Shown piece by piece: positions 1-9,081 of a stretch of 64,000 nucleotides of DNA. Made by a program: the position numbers and the translations under genes. The stretch covers positions 22,346-86,345 of the forward strand of contig JACKPB010000015.1 of assembly GCA_024233875.1 (NCBI GenBank). Direction: 5' to 3'. The stretch's first letter is position 1, and every line of letters starts with the position of its first letter. The notes beneath the pieces are model-generated. The model was not told the DNA's origin. It was given only the letters and a program-made list of their open reading frames with translations, and did no database searches. This stretch comes from Leptospiraceae bacterium (GTDB taxonomy: Bacteria > Spirochaetota > Leptospiria > Leptospirales > Leptospiraceae).

Positions 1-2529
1 GTAGAAGCCAAAGGTCAACCTGGAGGTGCTCAGCCAAAAGTTCTGAATAAAAAACAAATTGAAGATTGGAGCAGGAGAGCAGTTCCTCCCTCCACACTTA
101 ATACTATATTTGTACCTGGACTGATTAGAAGACAAATTGAATTAATACTTCCAAGAAATGCAAAAGATGGGATTTTTGTATATACTACAAATAATACCGA
201 ACCTGTATGTTTCAATCCGGATCGAAAGCTGGCAAGAAATGGGACTATTTACACCGGACCGTTTGAGTTAGTTTATCCGACAACTCTTCGAATAATAACA
301 TGCATCCAAGGGTATCACAATGGTACACAAAGTATATTTCAATACACACCTGAATATGTGGGTAGTATTGGAGGATATGCAACCGGTTTAACTTCCTCTG
401 GACTTGTATTACAGAATAACGGAAAGTTTGATTATCTTGTTGAACTTAAAAATCCTAATGGACCTAATACCTATTGGTTCTCTTTTCGTGGAGGTAAGGG
501 TCAGATACAACTAGATTACGATATTACAGTAAAAACTCAACCAGCTGGTTTGACCTGTACTGTAACAGATGGGAAAGGACAAGCTACCGCTAAGGAAGAC
601 ATTGCGAGTGTGAAAGTAACTTGTGCCCCCGCCTTACCAACCTTACCTTCCCCTACGTTCAACCCACCTGAGGGAAATTATTCTACCACCCAAACTGTAT
701 CGATAGCATCCCCTACGAGTGGTGCAAAAATTCGTTATACAATTAACGGAGGAGATCCTGCTTGTAAGGATGGGATTGTCTATACTGTAGGAAAAGACTA
801 CTCCGCTCCGGTGAATGTACCAAGTACGACAACCATCAAAGCGATAGCTTGTACAGCAGGTGAATCATCGGAAATAGTCACTGCAACGTATACTCTACCT
901 TCACCCATAACCTGTGAGAAATGTCGAATGTTTTTTACAAATGAAAGATACGATGGAAATCTAGGGGGAGTGGCAGGAGCTGATGCAAAGTGTCAGAGTG
1001 CTAGCAATAAACCTGCCTCCGGAACCTATAAAGCGTTTATCGTAGATGGTACCAATCGAGTTTCCTGCTCAAGTACCTCTTGTTTTGAAAGAGGAACTTC
1101 TGAGCATGTAGATTGGGTGATAAAGCCAAATACGGAGTACATAAGACCGGATGGAACTCTAATTACTAAGAGTAGTCCTGTTGGTTTACTTCCAAATTCC
1201 ATACTTATAAACAATATTTCTGCAACTTCCTCAAGTGGGTGGACAGGTTTAACCTTTCTTGGTGATGTTTTCACCCAATATACTTGTAATAATTGGACAA
1301 GCAATTCATCAAACCTAAGGGGTGCAATGAATCGGGAGAGTTCAATACATTATAGTAATATTATAGACTGTTCGTATGCTTATAACAGAATTTTATGTGT
1401 GGAACAAAGTACGCCAACATACAATATAGGCGGAACGGTTTCGGGTCTGACTGCATCCGGGCTCGTACTCCAAAACAATGCAGGAGACGATCAGACTGTA
1501 GCCAGTGGGGCAAGTAGTTTTACCTTTACTAGTACTGGTTCTTATGCGGTGACGGTAAAAACCCAGCCTACAGGCTTAAATTGTACTGTCTCTAATGGAA
1601 GTGGAACAGCAACGGCAAATGTGACAAATGTAAGCGTGAGTTGTACTGTGATACAAACATACAGCATAGGAGGAACAGTAACTGGTTTAACAGCTTCCGG
1701 GCTGGTGCTTCAAAACAATGCAGGTAACGACCTGACAGTTAGTAGTGGTGCCAATAGCTTTACCTTTTCCACGCAGGTGACGGGAACATACGCGGTGACA
1801 GTAAAAACCCAGCCTACAGGCATGAGTTGTACGGTAAGCAATGGAAGTGGAACAGCAACTGCGAATGTGACGAATGTAGGTGTGAGTTGTGCGGGTGCGT
1901 GTTTGGGAACGACTGTAACCAGAAGCTGGGGAACGTTCACTGATTGCAATAATGGAACCATCAAGTTCGAAGGAACTGCTGGCACATTCGGTGGTCAGAC
2001 TTACACAGCACAGACCCTCTACTTTGCGAAGTGTACGCATGGGCAAACCTACAATGCTTCAGCCAACGACTGCACGGGGACGGGAGATGCAGGAAACAAT
2101 TATGGGGCAACTCAGGTTCAATATTGCAATGCAAATGCTAATAGTTGCAATGGAACAGATACAGGTACCCTAAATGGAAGTGGAACAAGTTCAGCATATA
2201 CTGCTTGTAATGGACTCAGCTTGGCTGGAAAGGCTTGGCGGGTAACAACAAATAATGAATTTAGGCTTACTATTAATTGCTCTGATACTACAATATTACC
2301 GAGCAATATGGCAAATTGTCCTTCTAATGATCCTCCTGATATTCCTATATTTCCTCCGGTTGAAGAAGCTCCTTATGTTATTCCTTTATTTACTACAGTT
2401 GCAGACAACTATTGGACTTCGACTTCAGAGACTGCTGACAGTGCAAGACGAGTAGATCCTAGATCTGGTTCTTTCGGCACGTGGGGTAAGACCAATAATT
2501 TCTACGTTCGTTGTGTCTCAGGACCTTAG
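1..2529 (+). CDS. Large multidomain surface protein (chitobiase-like, DUF1554, repeat and DUF1566 domains), 5' end outside window
   Basis: The frame is open from base 1, so this is the C-terminal 842 residues of a longer protein; the GTG at 358 is only an internal codon. The visible part begins with a chitobiase/hexosaminidase C-terminal-like module (about bases 160-350). A divergent copy of an approximately 75-residue Ig-like repeat follows (361-630; core 'GLVLQNN', 'TVKTQP'), then a second chitobiase-like module (640-890). Next come a Cys-rich DUF1554 domain (about 905-1400), two well-conserved repeat copies (1426-1650 and 1660-1890) and a terminal DUF1566 domain (about 1900-2520, ending 'FYVRCVSGP'). 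DUF1554 and DUF1566 are typical of leptospiral surface lipoproteins. Evenly placed cysteines suggest disulfides, so an exported adhesin-like role is inferred. The signal peptide would lie upstream of the window. Confidence 0.85.
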   Translation, partial: VEAKGQPGGAQPKVLNKKQIEDWSRRAVPPSTLNTIFVPGLIRRQIELILPRNAKDGIFVYTTNNTEPVCFNPDRKLARNGTIYTGPFELVYPTTLRIITCIQGYHNGTQSIFQYTPEYVGSIGGYATGLTSSGLVLQNNGKFDYLVELKNPNGPNTYWFSFRGGKGQIQLDYDITVKTQPAGLTCTVTDGKGQATAKEDIASVKVTCAPALPTLPSPTFNPPEGNYSTTQTVSIASPTSGAKIRYTINGGDPACKDGIVYTVGKDYSAPVNVPSTTTIKAIACTAGESSEIVTATYTLPSPITCEKCRMFFTNERYDGNLGGVAGADAKCQSASNKPASGTYKAFIVDGTNRVSCSSTSCFERGTSEHVDWVIKPNTEYIRPDGTLITKSSPVGLLPNSILINNISATSSSGWTGLTFLGDVFTQYTCNNWTSNSSNLRGAMNRESSIHYSNIIDCSYAYNRILCVEQSTPTYNIGGTVSGLTASGLVLQNNAGDDQTVASGASSFTFTSTGSYAVTVKTQPTGLNCTVSNGSGTATANVTNVSVSCTVIQTYSIGGTVTGLTASGLVLQNNAGNDLTVSSGANSFTFSTQVTGTYAVTVKTQPTGMSCTVSNGSGTATANVTNVGVSCAGACLGTTVTRSWGTFTDCNNGTIKFEGTAGTFGGQTYTAQTLYFAKCTHGQTYNASANDCTGTGDAGNNYGATQVQYCNANANSCNGTDTGTLNGSGTSSAYTACNGLSLAGKAWRVTTNNEFRLTINCSDTTILPSNMANCPSNDPPDIPIFPPVEEAPYVIPLFTTVADNYWTSTSETADSARRVDPRSGSFGTWGKTNNFYVRCVSGP

Positions 2530-2674
2530 ATCGGTTCGTTTTACTTCGGTGAGAGATCTAACTCCTGAATTTAAGTGTGTAAGAAGGATTGGTTAATGAA
2601 TTTAGTATTATCCCATAGATGCTAGGCTTACCTTGCATCTATGGAATTCCCATTCATAAAAAATAACGTTTTAA

Positions 2675-3679
2675 ATGGCAATGAAAACTAAACAAATATA
2701 TAGATTAATTTACATAGTAACTATTGTAATTGTATTGCTAAGCAATTGCAAAAAAGGTAAAGAAGATCCATTTCTTCTTTTAGGTGCGGGACTACTTCTC
2801 AACCAAACATACCCGGAAAGTATAGTCTCTGCAAAAGCATTTTTGATTGGTGGAACTATCACAGGTCTGGATAGCTCTGAATTGATTCTCTCTAATAATG
2901 AGGCAGATGAATTGAAACTGGCAAGCGGGGATACTCGTTTTACCTTTGCTACAAAAGTAAGTGGTGCTTATGATGTGAGAGTAAAGACACAACCCACAGG
3001 GTTGACTTGTTCTGTGAGTAGCGGAAGCGGAACTGCTATTGCCGATGTGACAAGTGTGGTTGTGAGTTGTGCAAAATCCTGTCCCAAAACAATCGTGACC
3101 AGAAATTGGGGAACCTTCACAGACCAATGCGATGGAACCATTCAGTTTGTAGGTAACGCCGGCACATTTGGAGGACAGACCTACACAGCCCAGACCTTAT
3201 ACTTTGCGAAATGCACTCATGGACAAACCTACAATTCTAGCACAAATGATTGCACAGGAACAGGAAATCTAGGAGATAACTATGGAGGAATTCAGGTTCA
3301 ATATTGTTCCACGATTAATGATCGGTGCAATTCCGATCAAGGAGTTTTGAATGGAAGCACACTGGAGGTGAGTGGAGCATACAATGCCTGTAATGCACTC
3401 AGCTTAGTAGGAAAGTCTTGGAGAGTTCCTACCAAAAATGAATTGAAATTGTTAATCAATTGTACGAATGCAATAGAATTGCCAGATGATGGTACTACTT
3501 GCACTGCATCTACCTCTCCCACAGTGATTCCTGTATTTACCAACACCATTTCTTCTCCGTACTGGAGTTCGAATTCATTAGATGGTGTAACTGCGTGGTT
3601 TATCAATTTTAATAATAGTATTACAGATAACTTGGATAAGAACTCTAACTACTATGTTCGTTGTGTGAGTGGACCGTAG
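2675..3679 (+). CDS. DUF1566 domain lipoprotein with one Ig-like repeat
   Basis: Predicted lipoprotein of 334 residues. A hydrophobic leader ends in the lipobox 'LLSNC' with acceptor Cys25, followed by 'KKGKED', a charged tether usual for spirochaete lipoproteins. Residues about 55-130 hold one copy of the repeat also found in the upstream gene ('LTCSVSSGSGTA'). Residues about 135-334 are a DUF1566 domain with paired cysteines ending 'YYVRCVSGP'. The protein is a shortened paralogue of the C-terminal half of the gene at 1-2529, so the pair probably arose by tandem duplication. Met3 (2681) is an alternative start. Surface exposure is inferred; ligand unknown. Confidence 0.85.
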   Translation: MAMKTKQIYRLIYIVTIVIVLLSNCKKGKEDPFLLLGAGLLLNQTYPESIVSAKAFLIGGTITGLDSSELILSNNEADELKLASGDTRFTFATKVSGAYDVRVKTQPTGLTCSVSSGSGTAIADVTSVVVSCAKSCPKTIVTRNWGTFTDQCDGTIQFVGNAGTFGGQTYTAQTLYFAKCTHGQTYNSSTNDCTGTGNLGDNYGGIQVQYCSTINDRCNSDQGVLNGSTLEVSGAYNACNALSLVGKSWRVPTKNELKLLINCTNAIELPDDGTTCTASTSPTVIPVFTNTISSPYWSSNSLDGVTAWFINFNNSITDNLDKNSNYYVRCVSGP

Positions 3680-3767
3680 TTTCGCAGTTCCTTATCTTTA
3701 TCACTGGAATTTTTGTGAGGAGTTCAAATTCTTTATCTACTAAGATAGGCTTTCTAGCAGGAAAGTC

Positions 3768-3876
3768 ATTGAACAAATCAAAGAGAGAAAGTATCACGAA
3801 AAATTTAAAGCTACAAAAGCACATATCTCGATTCTGGAGATGTGAAAGAAATCTATCTCATCGGTGTAGACTTGTA
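3768..3876 (+). pseudogene. Remnant of a PD-(D/E)XK-nuclease/AAA-type protein 3' end
   Basis: Two short frames separated by a frameshift read 'IEQIKERKYHEKF' and then 'DVKEIYLIGVDL' before a stop. This order resembles the extreme C-terminus of the PD-(D/E)XK nuclease family attached to AAA-ATPase-like (DUF1703-type) proteins, where 'AIEQIKEKKYYEKF' is followed by 'IYLIGVDF'. No start or upstream domain remains. The assignment rests on motif recollection over about 35 residues. Confidence 0.4.
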
Positions 3877-3958
3877 AGCACTAAATCTCTCTTACAATTA
3901 TTTAATAGACGTTCCCTTTAATCTAACAATATTAAATATTTTAGAATATTTTTTAGTC

Positions 3959-4460
3959 ATGAAAAATGTAGATAACTTATTTTGGATAGAAAATGAATTT
4001 AAAAATTGTAATTTTCAAGATAAGAGCTTATTAGATAGACTTAAACAATTTGTAAAATCCTTCCTAAAAGATATTTCAGGTAGTATACCATTTGTCTGTT
4101 CAGACTGGGCTACTACATAAGTAGCTTATCCTTTTTTATCAAATGATAGTGTATCTGAAAGTGAGATTCTGTCTTGTCACTTTCAATCTAGTTCTGAGCG
4201 ATTGAAATCAATAAATGAAAAAAGTATTAGTACTTCCTGATACAACAGAATTTGCATATAAAAGAAAAGAAGCAGAATCAATAAATGGGAGTTGTGGGAA
4301 AAAAGAAAGATGGGAGAGCTCATCATTTTATTGCAAAAGGTAAGCCTACAGAAAAAGGATTTAGAGAAATTTTTCATGGAAAGCTTAGAAATGAATGCCC
4401 TGGTGGATAAAGATTTAATGAAATTGAAGAATCCAGAGAAATACTACCTGAATGGATAAT
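3959..4460 (+). pseudogene. Decayed IS4-family (IS50/Tn5-like) transposase
   Basis: The first frame from ATG 3959 reads 'WIENEFKNCNFQDKSLLDRL' and ends 'CSDWATT' at a stop. That is the N-terminal DNA-binding domain of Tn5/IS50-like transposases. After the stop another frame continues 'AYPFLSNDSVSESEILSCHF', and a third gives 'VLVLPDTTEFAYKRKEAES', the start of the catalytic domain with its first Asp. Later sequence is scrambled and the DDE core is missing. No inverted repeats could be assigned. It is a dead, frameshifted element remnant. Confidence 0.7.
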
Positions 4461-4559
4461 TCATTAAAAGGATTGTCACCGATGGAGTATCTAAAAAACT
4501 TAGCTTAAAGGTAAGTTATACACCATTTATCTTGGTAGTATAAATGGGGGTATGTCAAT

Positions 4560-6524
4560 ATGAAAAATCCAAAACTAACTTATGAAGAATTAGAATTTCA
4601 AAATACACAACTCAAAAAGCAAATTGAAGAAACCAATTTAGAAAAAGAAAATTTAGAAAAGTTATTAATAGAATGGGAAAATAAATTTAGTTCCATATTC
4701 AATTCAACAGGCACTTCAAATTCCATATTTGATACTAAATGCATTTTACGACTGCAAAATAGTTTATCTATAAAAACTCTTGGTAGGGGTGATACTGGTG
4801 GTATAGGGCTTTCTGTCTTTGAACTTTTTGGAGAAGAATTCGGTAAAGTTATTTTTGAAAGAATGAATAGAGTAATAAAAACGGGATTAGCAGAAACTTA
4901 TGAAACTGAATTTGATTTGCCAGGTGGCAAACAATGGTTTAGTTCAGCCTATCAGCCTATTTTTGATGAAAATAAAAAAACTGTTTTTGTCCAAGTGATT
5001 TCACGTGATATTACGAAAAGAAAAACTTTAGAATTCGAAAACTTGTTTCATTCTACAGTATTAGATCAAATTCATAATGCTGTTATCACAATTGATTTTA
5101 CAAATACAATTTTATACTGGAACAAATTTGCTGAAATTCTTTATCAATGGACAAGTGAAGAAGCAGTAGGTAAAAATATTGTTGAGTTGTTATCACCTGA
5201 AGAATCTGAAGATATAACAAAAAACAATTTTGAAAACCTCTATCGCGATGGACACTGGGAAGGTAATTATGAAGTAAAAAGAAAGGATAATAGTAAAATT
5301 CTGGTACATATTACAAATACCTATTTAAAAGATTCTAATGACAAAGAAATTGGATTCATCGGAATTAGTTTTGATATTACCGAATACAAAAAAGCAGAAC
5401 AAGCACTAAAAGAAAGTGAAAAGAAATTTAAAGCCCTTGTTTGGGATATGCGTGTGGGAGTATTATTGCAAGGACCAAATGCAGAAATTTTAATGAGTAA
5501 TCCAGCGGCTCTCGAATTATTAGGATTAACAGAAGATCAAATTTTGGGAAAAACTTCTTATGACCCGGATTGGAAAGTTATACATGAAGATGGGTCTGAC
5601 TTTCCGGGTCATACACATCCTGTACCAACAGCAATCGCAACTTGCCAACCGGTTCAAGGTGTAATAATGGGAGTATACCATCCGTTATGCGAAGAATACG
5701 TTTGGTTATTAGTGGATGCAATTCCAGAGATAGTTATGAATGGAACAGTACAGCAAGTTATATGTACTTTTATAGATATCTCTGATAGAAAACGAGCAGA
5801 ACAGGCATTGATAGAAAGCGATAAAAAACTCAAAGAACTCAACGCCACAAAAGACAAATTTTTCTCACTCATTGCACATGACTTAAGAGGACCAATCAAC
5901 AACCTTACTCCTTTCCTTGAATTACTATCAAGTACTACATATTCACCAGAACAATTTAACGAATATCTAAACTTATTAAAAGGTGCTACAAAATCAACTT
6001 CCAGTTTACTTGAAAATCTACTGGCTTGGGCTCGTTCACAGACTGGGGATATTCCTTATAATCCATCAAAGGATAGTATCAATGAACTGATTGATTCCAA
6101 TATTCGGTTATTTCAAACTTTTGCCGAAACTAAAAAAGTAAGACTAACAAGCAAGATAAACAAAATTTTTTATGCCTATTTTGATAGGAACCTGATAGAT
6201 ACTGTTCTACGAAATTTAATCAATAATGCATTAAAGTATACAAAAGAAAATGACTCAATAGTAATTTCTGTTAAAAAAGCAAATGATAAAATTATAGTAA
6301 AAGTCTTTGATACTGGAATAGGGATGAATAAGTCAAGAGTCAACAGTCTCTTTAGAATTGATGTTCATCAAAGTGCAATTGGAACAAAAGGAGAGAAAGG
6401 AACGGGACTAGGACTCATACTCTGCAAAGAGTTTATAGACAAGCATGGTGAAAAAATTATTGTAAAATCAAAACTTGGAAAAGGAAGTATTTTTCTATTT
6501 ACGTTGCCTGTGGTGGAACAATGA
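4560..6524 (+). CDS. PAS-domain sensor histidine kinase, cytoplasmic
   Basis: Hybrid-less sensor kinase of 654 residues with no membrane segment. An N-terminal coiled coil (about 1-45) is followed by three PAS/PAC modules (about 45-160, 165-280, 285-415), the last two ending in the linker 'AEQALKESEKKFK' / 'AEQALIESDKKLK'. The dimerisation box holds the phospho-accepting His440 ('SLIAHDLRGPINN'). The ATPase domain shows the N box 'NLINNALKYT', the G1 box 'DTGIGM' and 'GTGLGL'. It should autophosphorylate in response to an intracellular signal. No response regulator lies next to it. A 'GGGGGTATGTCAATATG' context gives a good ribosome site for the ATG at 4560. Confidence 0.9.
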   Translation: MKNPKLTYEELEFQNTQLKKQIEETNLEKENLEKLLIEWENKFSSIFNSTGTSNSIFDTKCILRLQNSLSIKTLGRGDTGGIGLSVFELFGEEFGKVIFERMNRVIKTGLAETYETEFDLPGGKQWFSSAYQPIFDENKKTVFVQVISRDITKRKTLEFENLFHSTVLDQIHNAVITIDFTNTILYWNKFAEILYQWTSEEAVGKNIVELLSPEESEDITKNNFENLYRDGHWEGNYEVKRKDNSKILVHITNTYLKDSNDKEIGFIGISFDITEYKKAEQALKESEKKFKALVWDMRVGVLLQGPNAEILMSNPAALELLGLTEDQILGKTSYDPDWKVIHEDGSDFPGHTHPVPTAIATCQPVQGVIMGVYHPLCEEYVWLLVDAIPEIVMNGTVQQVICTFIDISDRKRAEQALIESDKKLKELNATKDKFFSLIAHDLRGPINNLTPFLELLSSTTYSPEQFNEYLNLLKGATKSTSSLLENLLAWARSQTGDIPYNPSKDSINELIDSNIRLFQTFAETKKVRLTSKINKIFYAYFDRNLIDTVLRNLINNALKYTKENDSIVISVKKANDKIIVKVFDTGIGMNKSRVNSLFRIDVHQSAIGTKGEKGTGLGLILCKEFIDKHGEKIIVKSKLGKGSIFLFTLPVVEQ

Positions 6525-6660
6525 ATTAGAAATTTTCTTTTTTGATTACAACAATCCTATCTACAATTTCCTAAACAAAAATTCTTATCCCGCTGTGAAT
6601 GGGAAAATAAGAATCCCCAGTTAGAGCCAATAAGATATCTCTAAAAGATATATTTTCATT

Positions 6661-6930
6661 TATTAACTCACATTAGGCAAAGAAGCGAAATGTGAGGTTG
6701 TAGAGAGCCTGCCGGCAGCTTGGGCTATTGCCCAAACCCATATTTTTATTGATTTATTAGCAAAAAATGATTTTGATTATATACCAGTTCTCATAATAAA
6801 TAGCGTTTTTCCTAGTAAGGTATGTAGCCATTTTATAGCTAATTCTTCTGTGAATGCGCAAAAACTTCTGAAAATGACTATAAACTAAAAAAAATTTGAA
6901 AAATAAAATACTGCGTAAGATGAGTTATTA
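6661..6930 (+). mobile_element. MITE-like family 1 element, copy 1 (subfamily I), carrying a nested family 2 element
   Basis: The ends are inverted: 'TATTAACTCACATTA' on the left and the complement of 'TAAGATGAGTTATTA' on the right. The interior has the palindrome 'CTGCCGGCAG' and a hairpin built on 'TTGGGC'/'GCCCAA'. Without the 99-bp insertion at 6780-6878 it is about 171 bp and nearly identical to the copy at 9082-9251. No coding capacity. Confidence 0.75.
6780..6878 (-). mobile_element. MITE-like family 2 element, copy A, inserted in family 1 copy 1
   Basis: This stretch is absent from the otherwise matching element at 9082-9251, where 'GATTATAAAC' is uninterrupted. Here it reads 'GATTATATACCAG' ... 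'GACTATAAAC', which fits insertion at a TA-rich target with a TA or TATA duplication. Its reverse complement matches 61985-62086 over nearly its full length. The ends 'TATACCAGTTCTC' and 'TATAGTCATTTTC' form an imperfect inverted repeat. Confidence 0.75.
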
Positions 6931-6946
6931 AGATTTTTGGAGTCTG

Positions 6947-7108
6947 AACGTAACTGCTAAAATTCTTCTTGAGGAATCGAAGAATCCGAAGAAAGCCAAC
7001 GGATTGAATCCTCAGGATGCCGCTATCGAGTTCTTCACAAAATTGCCGACCTGCAATACCTCAGAGGAAGCTGAAACTCTTTTAAAATCCGTCCGTGGAT
7101 GGGGTTAA
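6947..7108 (+). pseudogene. Orphan coding remnant, unidentified
   Basis: An open frame without a start reads 'NVTAKILLEESKNPKKANG' then 'LNPQDAAIEFFTKLPTC' and ends 'SVRGWG' at a TAA. The composition (charged helices, ordinary codon use) looks like the C-terminus of a real protein, but no family was recognised. It sits between the family 1 element and the convergent gene at 7142-8560, so its 5' part was probably lost by rearrangement. Confidence 0.3.
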
Positions 7109-7141
7109 ATTTGCGCTTACAGATGAAATCAATGAGTTTCT

Positions 7142-8560
7142 CTAAAACAAAATTACCGAGGAACTGGAAACTCGTTCTGTTGTATATATCGCTTCACGGC
7201 TTTTAAGTGACATATTAGAAAATGATAAATCACTATTTAAGCCATCCAACAAATTTACCGGATAATTGATTCTGGGATCATCTAAGGTTTTGATTGGATA
7301 GAATCTTTTCCGGTGTCTATAGGAATATGTGGTGAGAATATTGATTTCACTTGAAAAAACATCATCAATATGCCTATGCATAGTATGAAGTTTTGCTGTT
7401 ACATTTTCATTAAAATCTTCCCAACTCATTTGTTCACCACTAATCTCAATATTTATATGTATTACAGGAGAATAGGAAGGATTTTTCTTTTTGCGATTGG
7501 CTTCCAAAACTGTCTTAGCTACAGTCAGAGCATTGGAATCGTCTCCCCTACCTGTTTTGACAAGGACGGCTTTATTTCTCGGTAAGAGTTCGAATCCATC
7601 TCCATAACAAATCAATTCTTCCTCATGGTCCAGATGCTTCAATCGTTCCTCTTCGGAGAGAGATTTCAATTGAATCTTACGATAGAGAGCATAACTGATG
7701 TTCCAGAAGGATTGATAAAAAATTGGAGCCATGAGAGATTGGGGTAATGAAGAGACTCGTTTGAGAAGGGAAAGAATAGCATTGAATAGATCTGATTGGA
7801 CTAATTTTTGAGAATGATGATCCTCTTCAGTGATGATCCGTGTAATCTCCATCAATAAATAGGATTTCATTGAGAGAGAGGTTTGAAAGTCTGAATGAAA
7901 GAGAGGGGAATCACCTCCCATTAACTCTTCCGGAGTTTTGAAGTTGATGTATCTGGAGGTTGAAGGATCTTTAATTGGATATTTTAAAAATCCTCTATGA
8001 AAGATATCATCTAGGGATTCAAATTGAAAATCCTTGATAATTTCTTCTGTGCTGATATGAATCGTTTCATCAAAAATCAAAGTTTCTGCCATGCTATCCG
8101 TATTGGTAATTCCTTCTAAGACATAAAGACGATCCTGAGAAAATAATTTCTTAATAGATCTTGATTGTTCATTGATCGCCCTGTAGGCAGTATCTTCATT
8201 ATTATTGTGTGCCGCACATCCAAAGCCCATGTCGGATCTATGCATATAAGCAATGTAGAGAGCAGGAATATTAGGCGTATTGCAAATAGCGTTGTTGACT
8301 ATATTGTCGATTCGATTCCAAAACCAAAAATTAGATTTATCCATAGATACAATATTGCCATCAGTACGACCAAATCGAATTGTTGTAGCAGGATATCCTT
8401 TGGCCTTACTTCCATGAACTCTACCATCAATACACTTGGTTACCAAAATTTTTGGAGCTCTCGCAGCAAATTCTGAAATCACACCTTTCATTCGTGAAAG
8501 GGTCTCCGATTCGATTAGGTTTTCATGTAGATACTTTGAGATAAATTCTTCTGTAGTCAT
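7142..8560 (-). CDS. Putative beta-carbonic-anhydrase-like (CsoSCA-like) protein
   Basis: Protein of 472 residues. Near the N-terminus 'KCIDGRVHG' (Cys43, Asp45, Arg47) is followed by 'IRFGRTDGNIV' and then 'YMHRSDMGFGCAAH' (His107, Cys115). This parallels beta-carbonic anhydrases: Cys-x-Asp-x-Arg dyad, 'R-x-AGN-x-V' strand, then a His...Cys zinc pair. The His-Cys spacing is seven residues, not the usual two, which recalls the carboxysomal CsoSCA branch. The following 300 residues match nothing recognised. The upstream neighbour is repeat DNA, so context is uninformative. Function is inferred from motifs only; a non-catalytic zinc protein is possible. Confidence 0.5.
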   Translation of the reverse strand: MTTEEFISKYLHENLIESETLSRMKGVISEFAARAPKILVTKCIDGRVHGSKAKGYPATTIRFGRTDGNIVSMDKSNFWFWNRIDNIVNNAICNTPNIPALYIAYMHRSDMGFGCAAHNNNEDTAYRAINEQSRSIKKLFSQDRLYVLEGITNTDSMAETLIFDETIHISTEEIIKDFQFESLDDIFHRGFLKYPIKDPSTSRYINFKTPEELMGGDSPLFHSDFQTSLSMKSYLLMEITRIITEEDHHSQKLVQSDLFNAILSLLKRVSSLPQSLMAPIFYQSFWNISYALYRKIQLKSLSEEERLKHLDHEEELICYGDGFELLPRNKAVLVKTGRGDDSNALTVAKTVLEANRKKKNPSYSPVIHINIEISGEQMSWEDFNENVTAKLHTMHRHIDDVFSSEINILTTYSYRHRKRFYPIKTLDDPRINYPVNLLDGLNSDLSFSNMSLKSREAIYTTERVSSSSVILF

Positions 8561-8786
8561 TTCCAGAATCCTAAAATTTGTTGATTCAAATTATTAAAAA
8601 AAGAATCTTTTTGTCGACTAGAATAATATACTTTTATTTATCGATTGAAAGATACTCAAAGAGCCGGATGCTAATAGAAAAGAATCTTCGAATTTTAAAA
8701 AATATTGATGATTCTGATTATTCTGTTTTATTTGATTCAATTCTATTGATATAGTTTATGATTTGTTCAGGTACGTTTTGGGTATT

Positions 8787-8890
8787 TCTAGTCATTTTCT
8801 AAAGTTTTTTCGAATTCAAAGAGGAACCAGGAAAAAATGGCTATATATCGTTAGTAGAAAAACAAAATTCTTACTGAGAATTAATATATA
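8787..8890 (+). mobile_element. Degenerate MITE-like family 2 element, copy B
   Basis: Starts 'CTAGTCATTTTCTAAAG', has 'AAAATGGCTATATAT' in the middle and ends 'GAGAATTAATATATA'. These align in order with 'TATAGTCATTTTCAGAAG', 'AAAATGGCTACATAC' and 'GAGAACTGGTATA' of copies A and C. It is the most diverged copy. A 73-codon open frame covering this stretch (8763-8984) is not regarded as a gene. Confidence 0.55.
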
Positions 8891-9081
8891 TTCTATTAGC
8901 ATTTTGAAGAATCATGAGAACTCTAAGTTTCCGGGTGGTATAGTCCCCAATTATTGGAAAGTTCCTGATTTTATAGTTAAATGACTTATTTGAAGGGTAG
9001 GGAATTCTTAAAATAAAATGTCTGAGTGGTTAGAATTTGAGTAAGGATTTTTCTATGAATAAAAACTTCAAATTTAATCAA

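Noticed and set aside
358..358. GTG at 358 as start of the first gene
   Set aside because: The same frame is open to base 1 and encodes a recognisable domain upstream.
8763..8984. Open frame of 73 codons
   Set aside because: It covers the degenerate family 2 element, has no ribosome site and no protein-like composition.
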